Shown: positions 1-11,440, numbered from the stretch's first letter. The stretch: 64,000 bases of DNA from Enterobacteriaceae bacterium 89 (GCA_014156375.1 RQJH01000003.1:682001-746000), one strand, 5' to 3'. Translations and numbers: made by a program. The notes: generated from the letters alone by a model not told the origin.

Positions 1-607
1 CACGCAGATGGCGGGCGACCAGTTCAATCGTTTCCCCTGCACCGACCAGCAGCACCGTCACGGAAGAGAGCGATTCGAAAATCTGCCGCGCCAGCGTACA
101 GGCCGCAAAGGCCACGGACACCGCGCTTGCGCCGATGTCGGTTTCAGTTCGCACGCGTTTGGCGACGGAGAAGGATTTCTGGAACATGCGTTCCAGCTCG
201 CTGACGTTCAGATGTCCGCGGCTGGAATCGGCGAAGGCTTTTTTCACCTGGCCTAAAATTTGCGGCTCGCCGAGGATCAGCGAATCCAGACCGCTGGCGA
301 CGCGCATCAGATGGCTGACGGCATCGTCATCCTGATGCCAGTACAGGCTTTTGCGCAGGTCTTCTTCGTTGAGCTGGTGGTAGTCACACAGCCAGCGGAT
401 CAACGATTCCTGTAAGTTTTCCTGCTCTTCAACGCTGAGATAGAGCTCGGTACGGTTACACGTCGACAGCACCACCCCGCCCTGCACCATTGGCTGGGAG
501 AGCAAGCTTTCCAGCGCCTGATCGAGCGTATCCGGCGAAAACGTCACACGTTCTCGCAGCGCGACCGGAGCGGTTTTGTGGTTAATGCCTAGTGCAAGAA
601 GCGTCAT
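1..607 (-). CDS. hemA: Glutamyl-tRNA reductase, N-terminal part (cut by window edge)
   Basis: Catalyses NADPH-dependent reduction of glutamyl-tRNA(Glu) to glutamate-1-semialdehyde, the first committed step of C5-pathway heme synthesis, in the cytoplasm. The minus strand reads from an ATG at 605-607 into [14 protein letters not shown], the conserved family start, followed by the STCNRTELY stretch that holds the catalytic cysteine and the [14 protein letters not shown] block. About 202 codons are present; the rest of the roughly 418-residue protein lies left of the window. It is divergent from lolB across about 195 bp, the standard enterobacterial arrangement. The identification is firm; only the C-terminal part is unseen. 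Confidence 0.97.
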   Translation of the reverse strand, partial: MTLLALGINHKTAPVALRERVTFSPDTLDQALESLLSQPMVQGGVVLSTCNRTELYLSVEEQENLQESLIRWLCDYHQLNEEDLRKSLYWHQDDDAVSHLMRVASGLDSLILGEPQILGQVKKAFADSSRGHLNVSELERMFQKSFSVAKRVRTETDIGASAVSVAFAACTLARQIFESLSSVTVLLVGAGETIELVARHLR

Positions 608-803
608 GAATGCAGGAGTAGTACCAGCGTTGATAAGGTTAGTCTGTGCGCATCATACAGGATGAGCAAGGTCAATAAAAGAGACGGCCCCCTTTCGGAG
701 TAATCGGTAATATAATGATTTGGGACAACTTGAACGTAGACGCTGCTCTCAGGCGGCGCTAGCATTGACGGTTATAACTGCAACGGATATCAAGGATTTT
801 TCA

Positions 804-1421
804 ATGAAGCTGACTCATGCCCTCCGCCTGATGCCCCTGGCGGCGCTGGTTTTGACCGCCTGTACTCTCAACGCGCCTAAAGGCCCCGGCAAAAGCCCGG
901 ACTCTCCGCAGTGGCAGCAGCATCAACAGGAAGTTCGCCAACTGAGCCAGTATCAGACTCGTGGCGCATTCGCATTCCTTGATGACTCACAGAAAGTCTA
1001 CGCGCGCTTCTTCTGGCAGCAGACTGGCAAAGATAACTATCGCCTGCTTCTGACTAACCCGCTGGGCAGCACCGAGCTTTCCCTGACGGCTAAGCCAGGC
1101 AGCGTGACGCTGATTGATAATAAAGGCAAATCCTACACTTCAACCGACGCAGAAGAGATGATCGGCAAGCTGACCGGAATGCCTATTCCGCTGAACAGCC
1201 TGCGCCAGTGGATCCTCGGTCTGCCGGGCGATGCCACCGACTATAAACTGGATGACCAGGCGCGCCTGAGCGAGCTGAACTACACCCAGGACGGCAAAAC
1301 CTGGAAAGTGGTCTACAGCGGCTATGACAGCGACAGCAAGCCTTCCCTGCCTTCCAATATGGAGCTGACCCAGGGCAGCGAGCGCATCAAACTGAAAATG
1401 GACAGCTGGATCGTTAAATGA
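804..1421 (+). CDS. lolB: Outer-membrane lipoprotein receptor LolB
   Basis: LolB accepts lipoproteins from the periplasmic carrier LolA and inserts them into the inner leaflet of the outer membrane. The 205-residue product starts MKLTHALRL and has a lipoprotein signal with lipobox L-T-A-C, Cys20 being the acylated residue. The frame is open further upstream, to about 720, but the extra 28 residues would bury the signal peptide, so the ATG at 804 is chosen. The length matches E. coli LolB (207 aa). Its stop overlaps the ispE start (ATGA, 1418-1421), indicating translational coupling in the usual lolB-ispE-prs order. Confidence 0.96.
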   Translation: MKLTHALRLMPLAALVLTACTLNAPKGPGKSPDSPQWQQHQQEVRQLSQYQTRGAFAFLDDSQKVYARFFWQQTGKDNYRLLLTNPLGSTELSLTAKPGSVTLIDNKGKSYTSTDAEEMIGKLTGMPIPLNSLRQWILGLPGDATDYKLDDQARLSELNYTQDGKTWKVVYSGYDSDSKPSLPSNMELTQGSERIKLKMDSWIVK

Positions 1422-2287
1422 GCACCCAATGGCCTTCCCCGGCAAAACTGAATCTGTTCCTCTACATTACCGGCCAGCGCGCCGATGGTTATCACCAGTT
1501 GCAGACGCTGTTTCAGTTTCTTGATTACGGCGACACGATAACTATCGACGTGCGTCACGACGGTGAGATTCATCTGCTGACGCCGGTGGAAGGCGTGCCC
1601 GATGAAGAAAATCTGATCGTTCGCGCGGCACGGCTGCTGATGAAAGCTGCCGCAGACAGCGGACGGCTGCCGGAAAACGCGGGTGCGGCCATCAGCATTG
1701 ATAAGCGTTTGCCAATGGGCGGCGGGCTTGGCGGCGGTTCTTCTAACGCTGCTACGGTACTGGTAGCGCTCAATCATTTATGGCGCTGCGGGCTGTCGGT
1801 GGATGAACTGGCGACCATTGGCCTGACGCTAGGCGCGGATGTTCCGGTGTTTGTTCGGGGTCATGCAGCCTTCGCCGAAGGCGTGGGTGAAGTGCTGACG
1901 CCGGTCGATGTCGAAGAAAAATGGTATCTGGTCGCTCACCCTGGCGTCAGCATTCCGACGCCGGTGATTTTTAAAGATCCAGAATTGCCCAGAAATTCAC
2001 CGCGCAGGTCAATTGAAACGTTACTAAAATGTGAATTCAGCAACGATTGCGAGGTTATCGCAAGAAAACGATTTCGTAAGGTTGATGCGGCGCTTTCCTG
2101 GCTGTTAGAATACGCCCCGTCGCGCCTGACTGGCACAGGAGCCTGTGTGTTTGCTGAATTTGACACCGAATCCGCCGCTCGTCAGGTGCTTGAGCAAGCC
2201 CCGGAATGGCTGCAGGGCTTTATCGCCCGCGGTGTAAACACTTCACCGTTAATGCAGACCTTAGAAGGGGCAGTTGAGTATCGGTGA
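1418..2287 (+). CDS. ispE: 4-diphosphocytidyl-2-C-methyl-D-erythritol kinase
   Basis: IspE phosphorylates CDP-methylerythritol at the 2-hydroxyl with ATP, the fourth step of the non-mevalonate isoprenoid pathway, in the cytosol. The 289-residue protein shows the GHMP-kinase layout: [19 protein letters not shown] at the N-terminus and the glycine-rich ATP loop [14 protein letters not shown] near residues 95-110, with a C-terminal LTGTGACVF block. The start codon overlaps the lolB stop. Length and order match E. coli. Confidence 0.97.
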   Translation: MSTQWPSPAKLNLFLYITGQRADGYHQLQTLFQFLDYGDTITIDVRHDGEIHLLTPVEGVPDEENLIVRAARLLMKAAADSGRLPENAGAAISIDKRLPMGGGLGGGSSNAATVLVALNHLWRCGLSVDELATIGLTLGADVPVFVRGHAAFAEGVGEVLTPVDVEEKWYLVAHPGVSIPTPVIFKDPELPRNSPRRSIETLLKCEFSNDCEVIARKRFRKVDAALSWLLEYAPSRLTGTGACVFAEFDTESAARQVLEQAPEWLQGFIARGVNTSPLMQTLEGAVEYR

Positions 2288-2327
2288 CAACGTCACCCCG
2301 TTCCAGACGTTGCATCGTGCTCTTTAA

Positions 2328-3359
<1,032 letters not shown>

Positions 3360-3373
3360 TCGAACACGCCGTG

Positions 3374-3399
3374 AAAACCCGCTGCGGCGGGTTTTTTTA
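3374..3399 (+). terminator. Rho-independent terminator after prs
   Basis: A GC-rich hairpin (AACCCGC / GCGGGTT) with a short loop is followed by seven T residues, 15 bp after the prs stop codon. Confidence 0.9.
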
Positions 3400-3480
3400 T
3401 TTCTGATACTCTATTTGTATTACTAATGCCTCCTTCGTATGACTCTCACTCATACGATGCGCTCATGGATGAAGACCACT

Positions 3481-5163
3481 GTGAATAAAGCCACACTCGC
3501 AGACATCATGCCGTTTCGCGCCCTTATTGACGCCTGCTGGAAAGAAAAATACACCGTTAACCGTTTTACCCGCGACCTGATCGCCGGGATCACCGTCGGC
3601 ATTATCGCCATTCCGCTGGCGATGGCGTTGGCGATCGGCAGCGGAGTCGCGCCGCAATACGGCCTCTATACTTCGGCGGTGGCCGGGATCATCATCGCGC
3701 TGGCGGGCGGTTCCCGCTTCAGCGTTTCCGGCCCGACGGCGGCCTTCGTGGTGATCCTCTATCCGGTTTCACAGCAGTTCGGTCTGGCCGGGCTGCTGGT
3801 GGCGACGCTGATGTCCGGTGTGTTTCTGGTGCTGTTTGGCCTGGCGCGCTTTGGTCGTCTGATTGAGTACATCCCCATTTCGGTGACGCTGGGCTTTACC
3901 TCTGGGATCGGCATCACCATCGCCACTATGCAGATTAAGGATTTCCTTGGCCTGCAGCTCCCGCATATGCCGGAACATTACTGGCAGAAAATCGGTGCGC
4001 TGGCGATGGCGCTGCCGACGATCAATCCGGGTGATGCGGCAATCGGTGTGGTCACACTTGCAATCCTGATTTTCTGGCCTCGTCTGGGCCTGCGCTTACC
4101 AGGGCATTTGCCTGCGCTGCTGGCGGGCTGTGCGGTAATGGGCATCGTTAACCTGATGGGCGGACACGTCGCGACCATCGGATCGCAGTTCCACTACGTT
4201 CTGGCAGATGGTTCCCAGGGCAACGGCATTCCACAGCTTCTGCCGCAGCTGGTGCTGCCGTGGGATATGCCGGATTCCGATTTCACTCTGAGCTGGGCAT
4301 CGCTTCAGGCGCTGCTGCCTGCTGCGTTTTCGATGGCGATGCTCGGGGCAATTGAATCTCTGCTGTGTGCGGTGGTACTCGACGGCATGACCGGAACCCG
4401 CCATAAGGCCAACAACGAGCTGATCGGCCAGGGTCTGGGCAACATGATCGCCCCGTTCTTTGGCGGCATTACCGCCACCGCAGCGATTGCTCGTTCAGCC
4501 GCTAACGTTCGCGCTGGGGCAACTTCGCCGATGGCGGCAGTGATCCACGCAATTCTGGTGATCATGGCGCTGCTGGTGCTGGCTCCCCTGCTCTCGTGGC
4601 TGCCGCTTTCCGCCATGGCGGCGCTGCTGCTGATGGTAGCGTGGAACATGAGCGAAGCGCACAAAGTGGTGAATCTGCTGCGCCGCGCGCCAAAAGACGA
4701 CATCGTCGTGATGCTGATCTGTATGTCGCTGACGGTGCTGTTCGATATGGTTATCGCCATCAGCGTCGGGATCGTACTGGCCTCCCTGCTGTTTATGCGC
4801 CGGATTGCGCGCATGACGCGACTGGCTCCGGTTAACGTTAGCGTGCCGGATGACGTGCTGGTGATTCGGGTGATCGGTCCTCTGTTTTTTGCCGCAGCCG
4901 AGCATCTGTTTACTGAGCTGGAAAGCAAGGTCGTCGGAAAACGTATTGTGGTGATGAAGTGGGATGCGGTGCCGGTGCTGGATGCGGGCGGTCTGGAAGC
5001 TTTTCAGCGTTTCGTCAGTAAATTGCCGGAAGGATGCGAACTGCGGGTGTCTAATCTCGAGTTTCAGCCTTTACGTACCCTGGCGCGAGCTGGCATTCAG
5101 CCAATCCCTGGTCGTCTGACTTTCTTCCCTGATAAGGAAGCCGCTTTGGCGGATGTTAAATAG
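3481..5163 (+). CDS. dauA: C4-dicarboxylate transporter DauA (SulP/SLC26 family)
   Basis: DauA (YchM) is an inner-membrane SulP-family carrier that takes up succinate, aspartate and fumarate, chiefly at acid pH. The protein has about a dozen hydrophobic segments beginning at [19 protein letters not shown], with the family motif SVSGPTAAF, and ends in a cytoplasmic STAS domain (about the last 115 residues, including the VLDAGGL core). A GTG start at 3481 gives 560 residues and aligns with the 559-residue E. coli protein; the frame is also open to an ATG at 3439, which has a poor ribosome site. It lies downstream of prs and ends at a terminator. Confidence 0.94.
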   Translation: MNKATLADIMPFRALIDACWKEKYTVNRFTRDLIAGITVGIIAIPLAMALAIGSGVAPQYGLYTSAVAGIIIALAGGSRFSVSGPTAAFVVILYPVSQQFGLAGLLVATLMSGVFLVLFGLARFGRLIEYIPISVTLGFTSGIGITIATMQIKDFLGLQLPHMPEHYWQKIGALAMALPTINPGDAAIGVVTLAILIFWPRLGLRLPGHLPALLAGCAVMGIVNLMGGHVATIGSQFHYVLADGSQGNGIPQLLPQLVLPWDMPDSDFTLSWASLQALLPAAFSMAMLGAIESLLCAVVLDGMTGTRHKANNELIGQGLGNMIAPFFGGITATAAIARSAANVRAGATSPMAAVIHAILVIMALLVLAPLLSWLPLSAMAALLLMVAWNMSEAHKVVNLLRRAPKDDIVVMLICMSLTVLFDMVIAISVGIVLASLLFMRRIARMTRLAPVNVSVPDDVLVIRVIGPLFFAAAEHLFTELESKVVGKRIVVMKWDAVPVLDAGGLEAFQRFVSKLPEGCELRVSNLEFQPLRTLARAGIQPIPGRLTFFPDKEAALADVK

Positions 5164-5164
5164 C

Positions 5165-5192
5165 AAAAAGGCTCCCGGGGGAGCCTTTTTTA
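5165..5192 (+). terminator. Rho-independent terminator after dauA
   Basis: A perfect hairpin (AAAAAGGCTCCC, GG loop, GGGAGCCTTTTTT) begins directly after the dauA stop. The A and T tracts on both sides would allow it to work in both orientations, facing ddc on the other strand. Confidence 0.9.
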
Positions 5193-5343
5193 TTGCCTGA
5201 TGGCGGCTTCGCCTTATCAGACCTACAGGATTCGTAGGCCCGTGTAAGCGATAGCGCCACCGGGCAGTTTGTTGCCTGATGCGCTTCGCTTATCAGACCT
5301 ACTGGATTCGTAGGCCCGTGTAAGCGACAGCGCCACCGGGCAG
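5193..5343. repeat. Two tandem REP/BIME units
   Basis: Two copies of a unit of about 77 bp follow one another, each with the REP core GCCTGATG...GGC TTCGCTTATCAG, a TCGTAGGCCCGTGTAAGCGA arm and an inverted GCGCCACCGGGC arm. They fill the space between the convergent genes dauA and ddc, the typical BIME position. Confidence 0.85.
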
Positions 5344-5344
5344 T

Positions 5345-6808
5345 TTAAGCGTTTAAAATGCCTAACGCTGTTGTCTTCACGCTAGCCAGAAGGACTTTAA
5401 CATCCTCGAGGCAAACCGTCGGGTTCAGCAGCGTCAGCTTCAGGCAGGTTACGCCGTCTGCTTCGGTCACGCCGACGTTGGCGCTGCCGGAAGCCAGCAG
5501 CACGTCGCCGATACGCTGGTTCAGCAGGGCAACAAACGCCATGTCGCCGGTTTCCGGACGGAAGCGGAACAGCACGCTTGCCAGCTGCGGCTGCATCACC
5601 AGCTCCAGCTCAGGCTGTGCTTCAACATATTCGGCCACGTCACGTGCCAGCGTTACGCCGTTATCAATGATTTCGGCATACTGCTTTTTGCCCAGCGCTT
5701 CCAGACCCATCCACAGCTTCAGCGCATCAAAGCGACGCGTGGTCTGCAGAGACTTGGAAACCAGGTTCGGTACGCCGTGCTCTTCGTCGAAATCAGAGTT
5801 CAGGTATGCCGCCTGATAACGCATCAGCTCATAGTGACGAGCTTCTTTCAGCAGGAACGCGCCGCAGCTGATGGTCTGGAAGTACTGCTTGTGGAAGTCC
5901 AGGGTGACGGAATCCGCCAGCTCAAGGCCGTCCAGCAGATGACGATATTTCTCAGAAAGCAGTAACGCCCCGCCCCATGCTGCATCAACGTGCATCCAGA
6001 TCTGCTGTTCGGCAGCCAGCTTAGCAATCTCCGTCAGCGGATCAATCGCACCCGCATCGGTGGTACCGGCAGTGGCAACAATCGCCATCACCTGCTCGCC
6101 GTTAGCTTTCGCCTGAGCCAGCTTCGCTTTCAGATCGTCAAGATCCATGCGCGAGAAAGCATCGGTCCTCACCAGAGTGACGGACTGATAGCCCAGGCCC
6201 ATCAGCGCCATGTTTTTCTGCACCGAGAAGTGTGCGCTGTCGGAACAGAACACTTTCACTTTGCGCAGGTCGCCGGTTAAACCGTGCTGCTGCACGGAGT
6301 GGCCCTGACGCGCAAAGAAAGCATCGCGCGCCAGCATCAGACCCATCAGGTTGCTCTGGGTGCCGCCGCTGGTGAACACGCCTGCATCACCGGCCGCATA
6401 GCCTACCTGCTCACGCAGCCATTCGATGAGTTTAATCTCAATGATGGTGGCGGACGGGCTCTGATCCCAGGAGTCCATACTCTGGTTAGTGGCGTTGATC
6501 AACACTTCTGCGGCCTGGCTAATCACCAGGCTTGGGCAGTGCAGATGCGCCACGCACTGAGCGTGATGCACCAGCAGGCTGTCTTTCAGGAAATACTCAA
6601 CTGCACGCTCAATAGCGGCCTGGTTGCCCAGGCCCTGAGACGTAAAATTGAGGTTGATGCGCTCACGCAGCTGCTCAACGGTTTTGCCCTGATACATCTC
6701 AGGCTGTTTTAACCATTCAACGACGGCCTGCGTGCTCTGCTCGATAGCGTCCTGATAAGCGGCGATACTTTGCGCTGAGCCGGACAGAATCGGGTTTACG
6801 TCTGACAT
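5345..6808 (-). CDS. ddc: L-2,4-diaminobutyrate decarboxylase
   Basis: This PLP enzyme of the group II decarboxylases converts L-2,4-diaminobutyrate to 1,3-diaminopropane and CO2. The 487-residue protein carries SGGTQSNLMGLMLARD (PLP phosphate region), VDAAWGG (the PLP-ring aspartate) and the Schiff-base lysine in DFHKQYFQ. It lies 15 bp downstream of the aminotransferase dat in one minus-strand unit, the dat-ddc arrangement known from Acinetobacter, Enterobacter and Klebsiella. The neighbour, not the fold alone, points to diaminobutyrate; related decarboxylases act on glutamate, aspartate or aromatic amino acids. Confidence 0.88.
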   Translation of the reverse strand: MSDVNPILSGSAQSIAAYQDAIEQSTQAVVEWLKQPEMYQGKTVEQLRERINLNFTSQGLGNQAAIERAVEYFLKDSLLVHHAQCVAHLHCPSLVISQAAEVLINATNQSMDSWDQSPSATIIEIKLIEWLREQVGYAAGDAGVFTSGGTQSNLMGLMLARDAFFARQGHSVQQHGLTGDLRKVKVFCSDSAHFSVQKNMALMGLGYQSVTLVRTDAFSRMDLDDLKAKLAQAKANGEQVMAIVATAGTTDAGAIDPLTEIAKLAAEQQIWMHVDAAWGGALLLSEKYRHLLDGLELADSVTLDFHKQYFQTISCGAFLLKEARHYELMRYQAAYLNSDFDEEHGVPNLVSKSLQTTRRFDALKLWMGLEALGKKQYAEIIDNGVTLARDVAEYVEAQPELELVMQPQLASVLFRFRPETGDMAFVALLNQRIGDVLLASGSANVGVTEADGVTCLKLTLLNPTVCLEDVKVLLASVKTTALGILNA

Positions 6809-6823
6809 GCGATCTAACTCCGT

Positions 6824-8209
6824 TTAAACCGGCTTAACGCCAGCGCTCAGCAGAGCGTGTTCAAATTTATCGAGGAACACTTCCAGCTCGGCGTTGGTGA
6901 TCAGCAGTGAAGGCAGCAGGCGCAGCACGCAGCCGTGACGGCCACCGCGCTCCAGGATCAGCCCCGCTTCGAAGCATTTTTTCTGCAGCAGTGCAGACAG
7001 ATCACCATCAGCCGGGTAGCAGCCCATGTGATCCTGCGCTTCGTTCGGCTTCACAATCTCAATGCCGATCATCAGGCCCAGGCCACGAACCTGGCCAATC
7101 ACCGGATAACGTTTTTGCAGCGCGGCCAGTTTGCCTTTCAGCCACTCGCCCTGGGCGGCAACTTTATCGGCAATCTTGTCGTCTTTGAGGATTTTCAGCG
7201 TGGTCAGGCCGGTTGCCATCGCCAGCTGGTTGCCGCGGAAGGTGCCGGTGTGGTGACCAGGTGCCCAGGCGTCGAACTGCTTTTTGATCCCCAGCACTGC
7301 CAGTGGCAGACCGCCACCAACCGCTTTGGACATCACGATGATATCTGGTTCGATCCCGGCGTGTTCGAAGGCGAACAGCTTGCCGGTACGGGCGAAGCCA
7401 GCCTGAACTTCATCGATGATCAGCAGAATGCCGTGTTCCTGAGTCACTTTGCGAATACGCTGCAGCCACTCAACCGGAGCCGGGTTCACCCCGCCCTCAC
7501 CCTGAACGGCTTCGAGGATCACCGCAGCAGGCTTACGCACGCCGCTTTCCACGTCGTTGATCAGGTTTTCGAAGTAGTAAGTCAGCGCTTTAACGCCAGC
7601 TTCACCGCCAATGCCCAGCGGGCAGCGGTACTGATGCGGATAAGGCATAAACTGCACTTCCGCCATCATATTGCTGACGGCTTCTTTCGGTGACAGGTTG
7701 CCGGTAACGGACAGCGCACCGTGAGTCATCCCGTGGTAGCCACCGGAGAAGCTGATTATGCTGGAACGACCGGTCACTTTTTTGGCGAGCTTCAGCGCCG
7801 CTTCCACGGCATCTGCGCCGGACGGGCCGGTAAACTGCAGGCAATACTCTTTGCCTTCGCCCGGTAACAGGGAAAGCAGATAAGATGAAAATTCATCTTT
7901 TAACGGAGTCGTTAAATCGAGCGTATGTAACGGTAAGCCACTGGAGATGACACTTTGAATGCTTTGCAGCACATCAGGATGATTATGACCCAGCGCCAGG
8001 GTGCCAGCGCCTGCAAGACAATCAAGATATTGATTATTTTCGACATCAGTGATCCAGACGCCCTGCGCTTTGGCTATTGCCAACGGCAGTTTACGCGGAT
8101 AACTCCTGACGTTAGATTCGAACTCGGCTTGTCTGGCGAGAAAGGTCTCATTGCTTTGAGGTAATGAATTTGCACTTAAAGAATCAATACGGACTTTATC
8201 CGTCATCAT
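6824..8209 (-). CDS. dat: Diaminobutyrate--2-oxoglutarate aminotransferase
   Basis: A class III PLP aminotransferase making L-2,4-diaminobutyrate from aspartate-beta-semialdehyde with glutamate as amino donor. It shows [14 protein letters not shown], the cofactor motif [15 protein letters not shown] and the Schiff-base lysine in VMSKAVGGG. The frame is open to 8320, but GGAGTG lies just ahead of a double ATG (MMTDKV) at 8209/8206, so 461 residues is preferred. It is the first gene of a dat-ddc operon, divergent from a LysC-type aspartokinase that could feed it aspartyl phosphate. Confidence 0.9.
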   Translation of the reverse strand: MMTDKVRIDSLSANSLPQSNETFLARQAEFESNVRSYPRKLPLAIAKAQGVWITDVENNQYLDCLAGAGTLALGHNHPDVLQSIQSVISSGLPLHTLDLTTPLKDEFSSYLLSLLPGEGKEYCLQFTGPSGADAVEAALKLAKKVTGRSSIISFSGGYHGMTHGALSVTGNLSPKEAVSNMMAEVQFMPYPHQYRCPLGIGGEAGVKALTYYFENLINDVESGVRKPAAVILEAVQGEGGVNPAPVEWLQRIRKVTQEHGILLIIDEVQAGFARTGKLFAFEHAGIEPDIIVMSKAVGGGLPLAVLGIKKQFDAWAPGHHTGTFRGNQLAMATGLTTLKILKDDKIADKVAAQGEWLKGKLAALQKRYPVIGQVRGLGLMIGIEIVKPNEAQDHMGCYPADGDLSALLQKKCFEAGLILERGGRHGCVLRLLPSLLITNAELEVFLDKFEHALLSAGVKPV

Positions 8210-8579
8210 ATCACTCCTACAACCAGACGTAGATGAACACCTGATTGAATAAATGGTTAAAAGGGATTGCCTGTAAAAAACGCGGCTAATATAGGCTGTT
8301 TCAGCCAAGGACTCAATCATTTATTTATGACCATTTAACTTCAGTTTATTTTTCTTATAAATCAATGATTAAGTTAATTATATCCACATTAATCCTAATA
8401 ACATTTGTTACGATTTGCCTTAAATAGCCACAAAAGTTGGCATCTTATCTCACGTCCTGAAAGCCGCTTCGTTTTTAAGATTTGATTTTTTTACAAGTTT
8501 TTACCATTACGCGTGCTCTTCCTTAGTTTAGGTATGATCTTTCGCTTGTTGATTAACGTTAAAATTAAAAGTCGATCCC

Positions 8580-8760
8580 CAGAGATAAATCAATTACTAT
8601 GGCGCGCTTATTTACACAGACTCAGTAAATAACGAATGCGCAGCACCCGGTAACGCGTACAGGCGAAACACGTTATCGACAACAGGAGCCGATCCTGGGT
8701 TGTCATCAGAAATGTCCGCGGGCGGACGTTTCGTAAGGGCCGACAAAACCCTTATGCCGA
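8580..8760 (+). promoter_or_regulatory. Structured leader resembling a decayed lysine riboswitch
   Basis: The roughly 490 bp between dat and the aspartokinase gene is mostly AT-rich promoter DNA, but the last 230 bp hold a structured leader. From about 8670 to 8753 it lines up, by recollection, with the 3' half of the E. coli lysC lysine riboswitch: CCTGGGTTGTCA, a following hairpin (GTCCGC/GCGGAC at 8714-8727), CGTTTCG, and then a stem AAGGG/CCCTT (8735-8753) where E. coli has AAGTG/CACTT, a compensatory change. The GAGG-rich core of the 5' half is not recognisable, so lysine binding is doubtful. No clear terminator is seen. Confidence 0.5.
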
Positions 8761-8810
8761 AAATGAAAATTTTTCAGCCATGTTTAATGGCGCCCTGATA
8801 TGAGATTGTT

Positions 8811-10187
8811 ATGACTCGCATTTACCCACATGTCGTCGTCGCCAAGTTTGGCGGCACCAGCGTTGCCGATTTCGACGCGATGAATCGCAGTGCCCGTATT
8901 GTTATTGCTAATCCCGACATTCGTGTCGTCGTTTTGTCTGCTTCCGCAGGCGTCACCAATCTGTTAGTAGAGTTGGCTGGCGGCCTCGATCCCCTTCAGC
9001 GCTCGGATAAACTGGCAACGTTACAAGCCATCCAGTTTGCTATTATTTCCCGTCTTAAGCAGCCTTCGGTCATCAGCAAAGAGATCGAAAATCTTCTTGA
9101 AAACATCAGCCAGCTGGCGCAAGCGGCAGCAGAATCGCCGTCGGCGGCGCTGAGCGATGAGCTGGTTAGCCACGGCGAACTGATGTCCTCGCTGCTGTTC
9201 ACGGAAGTGTTACGCGAGAAAGAAGCCGGTGCCAGCTGGTTTGATGCCCGAAATGTTATCCGCACCGACTCAAACTACGGCTGTGCCGAACCTGACATTG
9301 CAGCACTGTCGGCGCTTGCTGAAACGCAGCTGCGTCCGCGCCTTGAAAATGAAATCATTATTACTCAGGGGTTTATCGGCCGTGATGCGGATGGGCACAC
9401 CACCACGCTTGGCCGTGGCGGCAGTGATTACACCGCCTCGCTGATTGGCGAAGCGCTGCACGTCGGGCGCGTTGATATCTGGACGGATGTTGCTGGGATC
9501 TACACCACCGACCCACGCATTGCGCCGAAAGCTCAGCGTATCGACCAGATCTCATTCTCCGAAGCGACTGACATGGCCGCTTACGGTGCGAAGGTGCTCC
9601 ATCCGGCCACGCTGTTACCGGCGATGCGTAAAAACATTCCGGTCTTTGTGGGATCGAGCAAAGATACCGCTGCGGGTGGCACGCTGGTTTGTAGCACCAC
9701 GGAAAACCCACCGCGCTATCGTGCCGTTGCGGTGCGCCGTAAACAGACTCTGCTGCGTTTGCATAGCCTGACTGAGCAGTCTTCTTCCCACTTCCTTGCG
9801 CAGATGTTCACCCTGCTTTCACAGCATTCGGTGGCCGCCGATTTGGTGACAACGTCAGAAAACAGCATTGCGCTGGCGCTGGATCCAACCAACGCCACCT
9901 CGGGTGAAGATCACTCTCTGACGACGTCGTTGTTTACCGCCCTCTCTTCCCACTGCCGAATCGAAGTGGAAACCGGGCTGGCGCTGGTAACGCTGGTAGG
10001 CAATCAGTTGACTGAAGGAACGGGGATTTGCAACGAAGTTTATTCCCGACTGGAAGAGCATTCGGTGCGCATGGTTTGCCATGGTGCATCCAGTAATACG
10101 CTGTGTTTCCTGCTGCCGGGTGAAGCGGCCGACAGCGCGGTCAAAACCCTGCACCATCGGTTATTTGAACAGTCCTGTTCTTTTTAA
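8811..10187 (+). CDS. Aspartate kinase, LysC (AK III) family paralogue
   Basis: Phosphorylates aspartate to 4-phospho-aspartate, the entry to the aspartate family. The 458-residue protein has the kinase signature VVAKFGGTSVADF near the N-terminus, ITQGFIG and TLGRGGSDYTA in the catalytic domain, and a C-terminal regulatory region with two ACT-like halves (TLLRLHSL..., ALVTLVGNQL). It is close to E. coli LysC (449 aa) but clearly diverged. Its position opposite dat-ddc suggests a copy dedicated to diaminopropane synthesis rather than the housekeeping lysC. Whether the lysine feedback sites work cannot be judged from sequence alone. Confidence 0.88.
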   Translation: MTRIYPHVVVAKFGGTSVADFDAMNRSARIVIANPDIRVVVLSASAGVTNLLVELAGGLDPLQRSDKLATLQAIQFAIISRLKQPSVISKEIENLLENISQLAQAAAESPSAALSDELVSHGELMSSLLFTEVLREKEAGASWFDARNVIRTDSNYGCAEPDIAALSALAETQLRPRLENEIIITQGFIGRDADGHTTTLGRGGSDYTASLIGEALHVGRVDIWTDVAGIYTTDPRIAPKAQRIDQISFSEATDMAAYGAKVLHPATLLPAMRKNIPVFVGSSKDTAAGGTLVCSTTENPPRYRAVAVRRKQTLLRLHSLTEQSSSHFLAQMFTLLSQHSVAADLVTTSENSIALALDPTNATSGEDHSLTTSLFTALSSHCRIEVETGLALVTLVGNQLTEGTGICNEVYSRLEEHSVRMVCHGASSNTLCFLLPGEAADSAVKTLHHRLFEQSCSF

Positions 10188-10200
10188 CCTTCATTAATAG

Positions 10201-10230
10201 AAAAGTCCCGGCCATTAGGCCAGGACTTTA
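10201..10230. terminator. Bidirectional terminator between the aspartokinase gene and ychH
   Basis: A long near-perfect hairpin (AAAGTCC C GGCC / GGCC A GGACTTT) sits between convergent genes, with A/T tracts on both sides, so it can stop transcription from either side. Confidence 0.8.
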
Positions 10231-10265
10231 TCTGTAATCTGACAGGCTCCGGTTGGAGCAACTTT

Positions 10266-10550
10266 CTAACTATGACGATGCGATGTTCCATCGTTACGAC
10301 GGCAGCGTTTGTCATAGTGGCGGACCCACCAGTAGCGGTCGCTGACCTGCTCATGGCCGCTGACACGAGCCCCCGCAAGCCAGAGAATGGCACCAAGAAA
10401 GATACTCAGCACGGCACCGTGGGCAAAAAATTGCGGCAGGTTAAGCTGCGGAAGCTGGTTTAAAATAGAATAACCGACGCCCCCAACCATGACGACTAAC
10501 CCTAAACCCATAAGTACGTTACCGAGTCTTGAAGCGTTTTTGCGTTTCAT
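10266..10550 (-). CDS. ychH: Stress-induced membrane protein YchH
   Basis: A 94-residue protein with two hydrophobic segments (about residues 10-32 and 41-62) and a charged C-terminus containing RYWWVRHYDKRCRR. It matches E. coli YchH (92 aa) over its whole length; there it is reported to respond to membrane and biofilm-related stress and to CRP. The biochemical role is unknown. It is divergent from pth across about 270 bp, as in E. coli. GGAGGTGACAT gives a strong ribosome site at the ATG. Confidence 0.93.
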   Translation of the reverse strand: MKRKNASRLGNVLMGLGLVVMVGGVGYSILNQLPQLNLPQFFAHGAVLSIFLGAILWLAGARVSGHEQVSDRYWWVRHYDKRCRRNDGTSHRHS

Positions 10551-10820
10551 ATGTCACCTCCGGAACCTGGGTTGTCAGGGAATATCCCTGCTCCTTGTGT
10601 GTAAAGTATAGACAACAGAGTGCCGTTTAAGTGCGCCGCCGATCACAATTACGAACATCTGTGCAACAAAACTTTACAAATAACAGGCTGAACTATATGT
10701 ATTTTGAATGGTTCAGCAGCGGAATCACCTGGCTGTGCCTCGTCTGGCTTGCGGAATTTTGTCAACCGCAGCGATTACAGTACACTACGCGCCAGATATC
10801 GACTCACTCAGGATAAAAAC

Positions 10821-11405
10821 GTGACGATTAAACTGATTGTCGGCCTCGCTAACCCGGGGGCTGAATATGCCGCGACCCGCCATAATGCCGGGGCGTGGTA
10901 CGTGGATTTACTGGCGGATCGCTTCCGCGCACCGCTGCGCGAAGAAAGTAAATTCTTCGGCTACACCTCCCGCATCAACGTGGCAGGTGAAGACGTACGT
11001 CTGCTGGTGCCTACCACCTTTATGAACCTCAGCGGCAAAGCGGTAGGCGCGATGGCGACCTTCTTCCGCATTGCGCCTGACGAGATCCTCGTCGCCCACG
11101 ACGAGCTGGATTTACCGCCAGGCGTGGCGAAATTTAAACTCGGCGGCGGTCACGGCGGGCATAACGGCCTGAAGGACATCATCAGCAAGCTGGGGAATAA
11201 CCCTAATTTTCATCGTTTACGCCTCGGAATCGGCCATCCCGGCGATAAAAACAAAGTTGTTGGCTTCGTGCTGGGGAAACCGCCCGCTTCAGAACAAAAG
11301 CTGATAGACGAAGCGGTAGACGAAGCGGCGCGCTGCACTGAAATGTGGCTGAAAGACGGTCTGACCAAAGCCACTAACCGTCTGCACGCTTTTAAAGCAC
11401 AATAA
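10821..11405 (+). CDS. pth: Peptidyl-tRNA hydrolase
   Basis: Cleaves the ester bond of peptidyl-tRNA released from ribosomes, recycling tRNA. From a GTG start the 194-residue product begins [20 protein letters not shown], identical in start and length to E. coli Pth. Signature blocks are intact: GLANPG with Asn10, the catalytic histidine in [16 protein letters not shown] and [11 protein letters not shown]. An in-frame ATG at 10704 would add 39 unconserved residues and is rejected. The gene lies just upstream of ychF, the conserved pair. Confidence 0.96.
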   Translation: MTIKLIVGLANPGAEYAATRHNAGAWYVDLLADRFRAPLREESKFFGYTSRINVAGEDVRLLVPTTFMNLSGKAVGAMATFFRIAPDEILVAHDELDLPPGVAKFKLGGGHGGHNGLKDIISKLGNNPNFHRLRLGIGHPGDKNKVVGFVLGKPPASEQKLIDEAVDEAARCTEMWLKDGLTKATNRLHAFKAQ

Positions 11406-11440
11406 CGTCCCGGCGGGCGGCATTTTTGCCGCGCGCCGTG

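Noticed and set aside
720-803. Upstream extension of lolB
   Set aside because: It would put 28 residues before a proper lipoprotein signal peptide and is not conserved.
5193-5343. Tandem repeats that might be a small CRISPR array
   Set aside because: Units are REP/BIME palindromes without unique spacers, and no cas genes are near.
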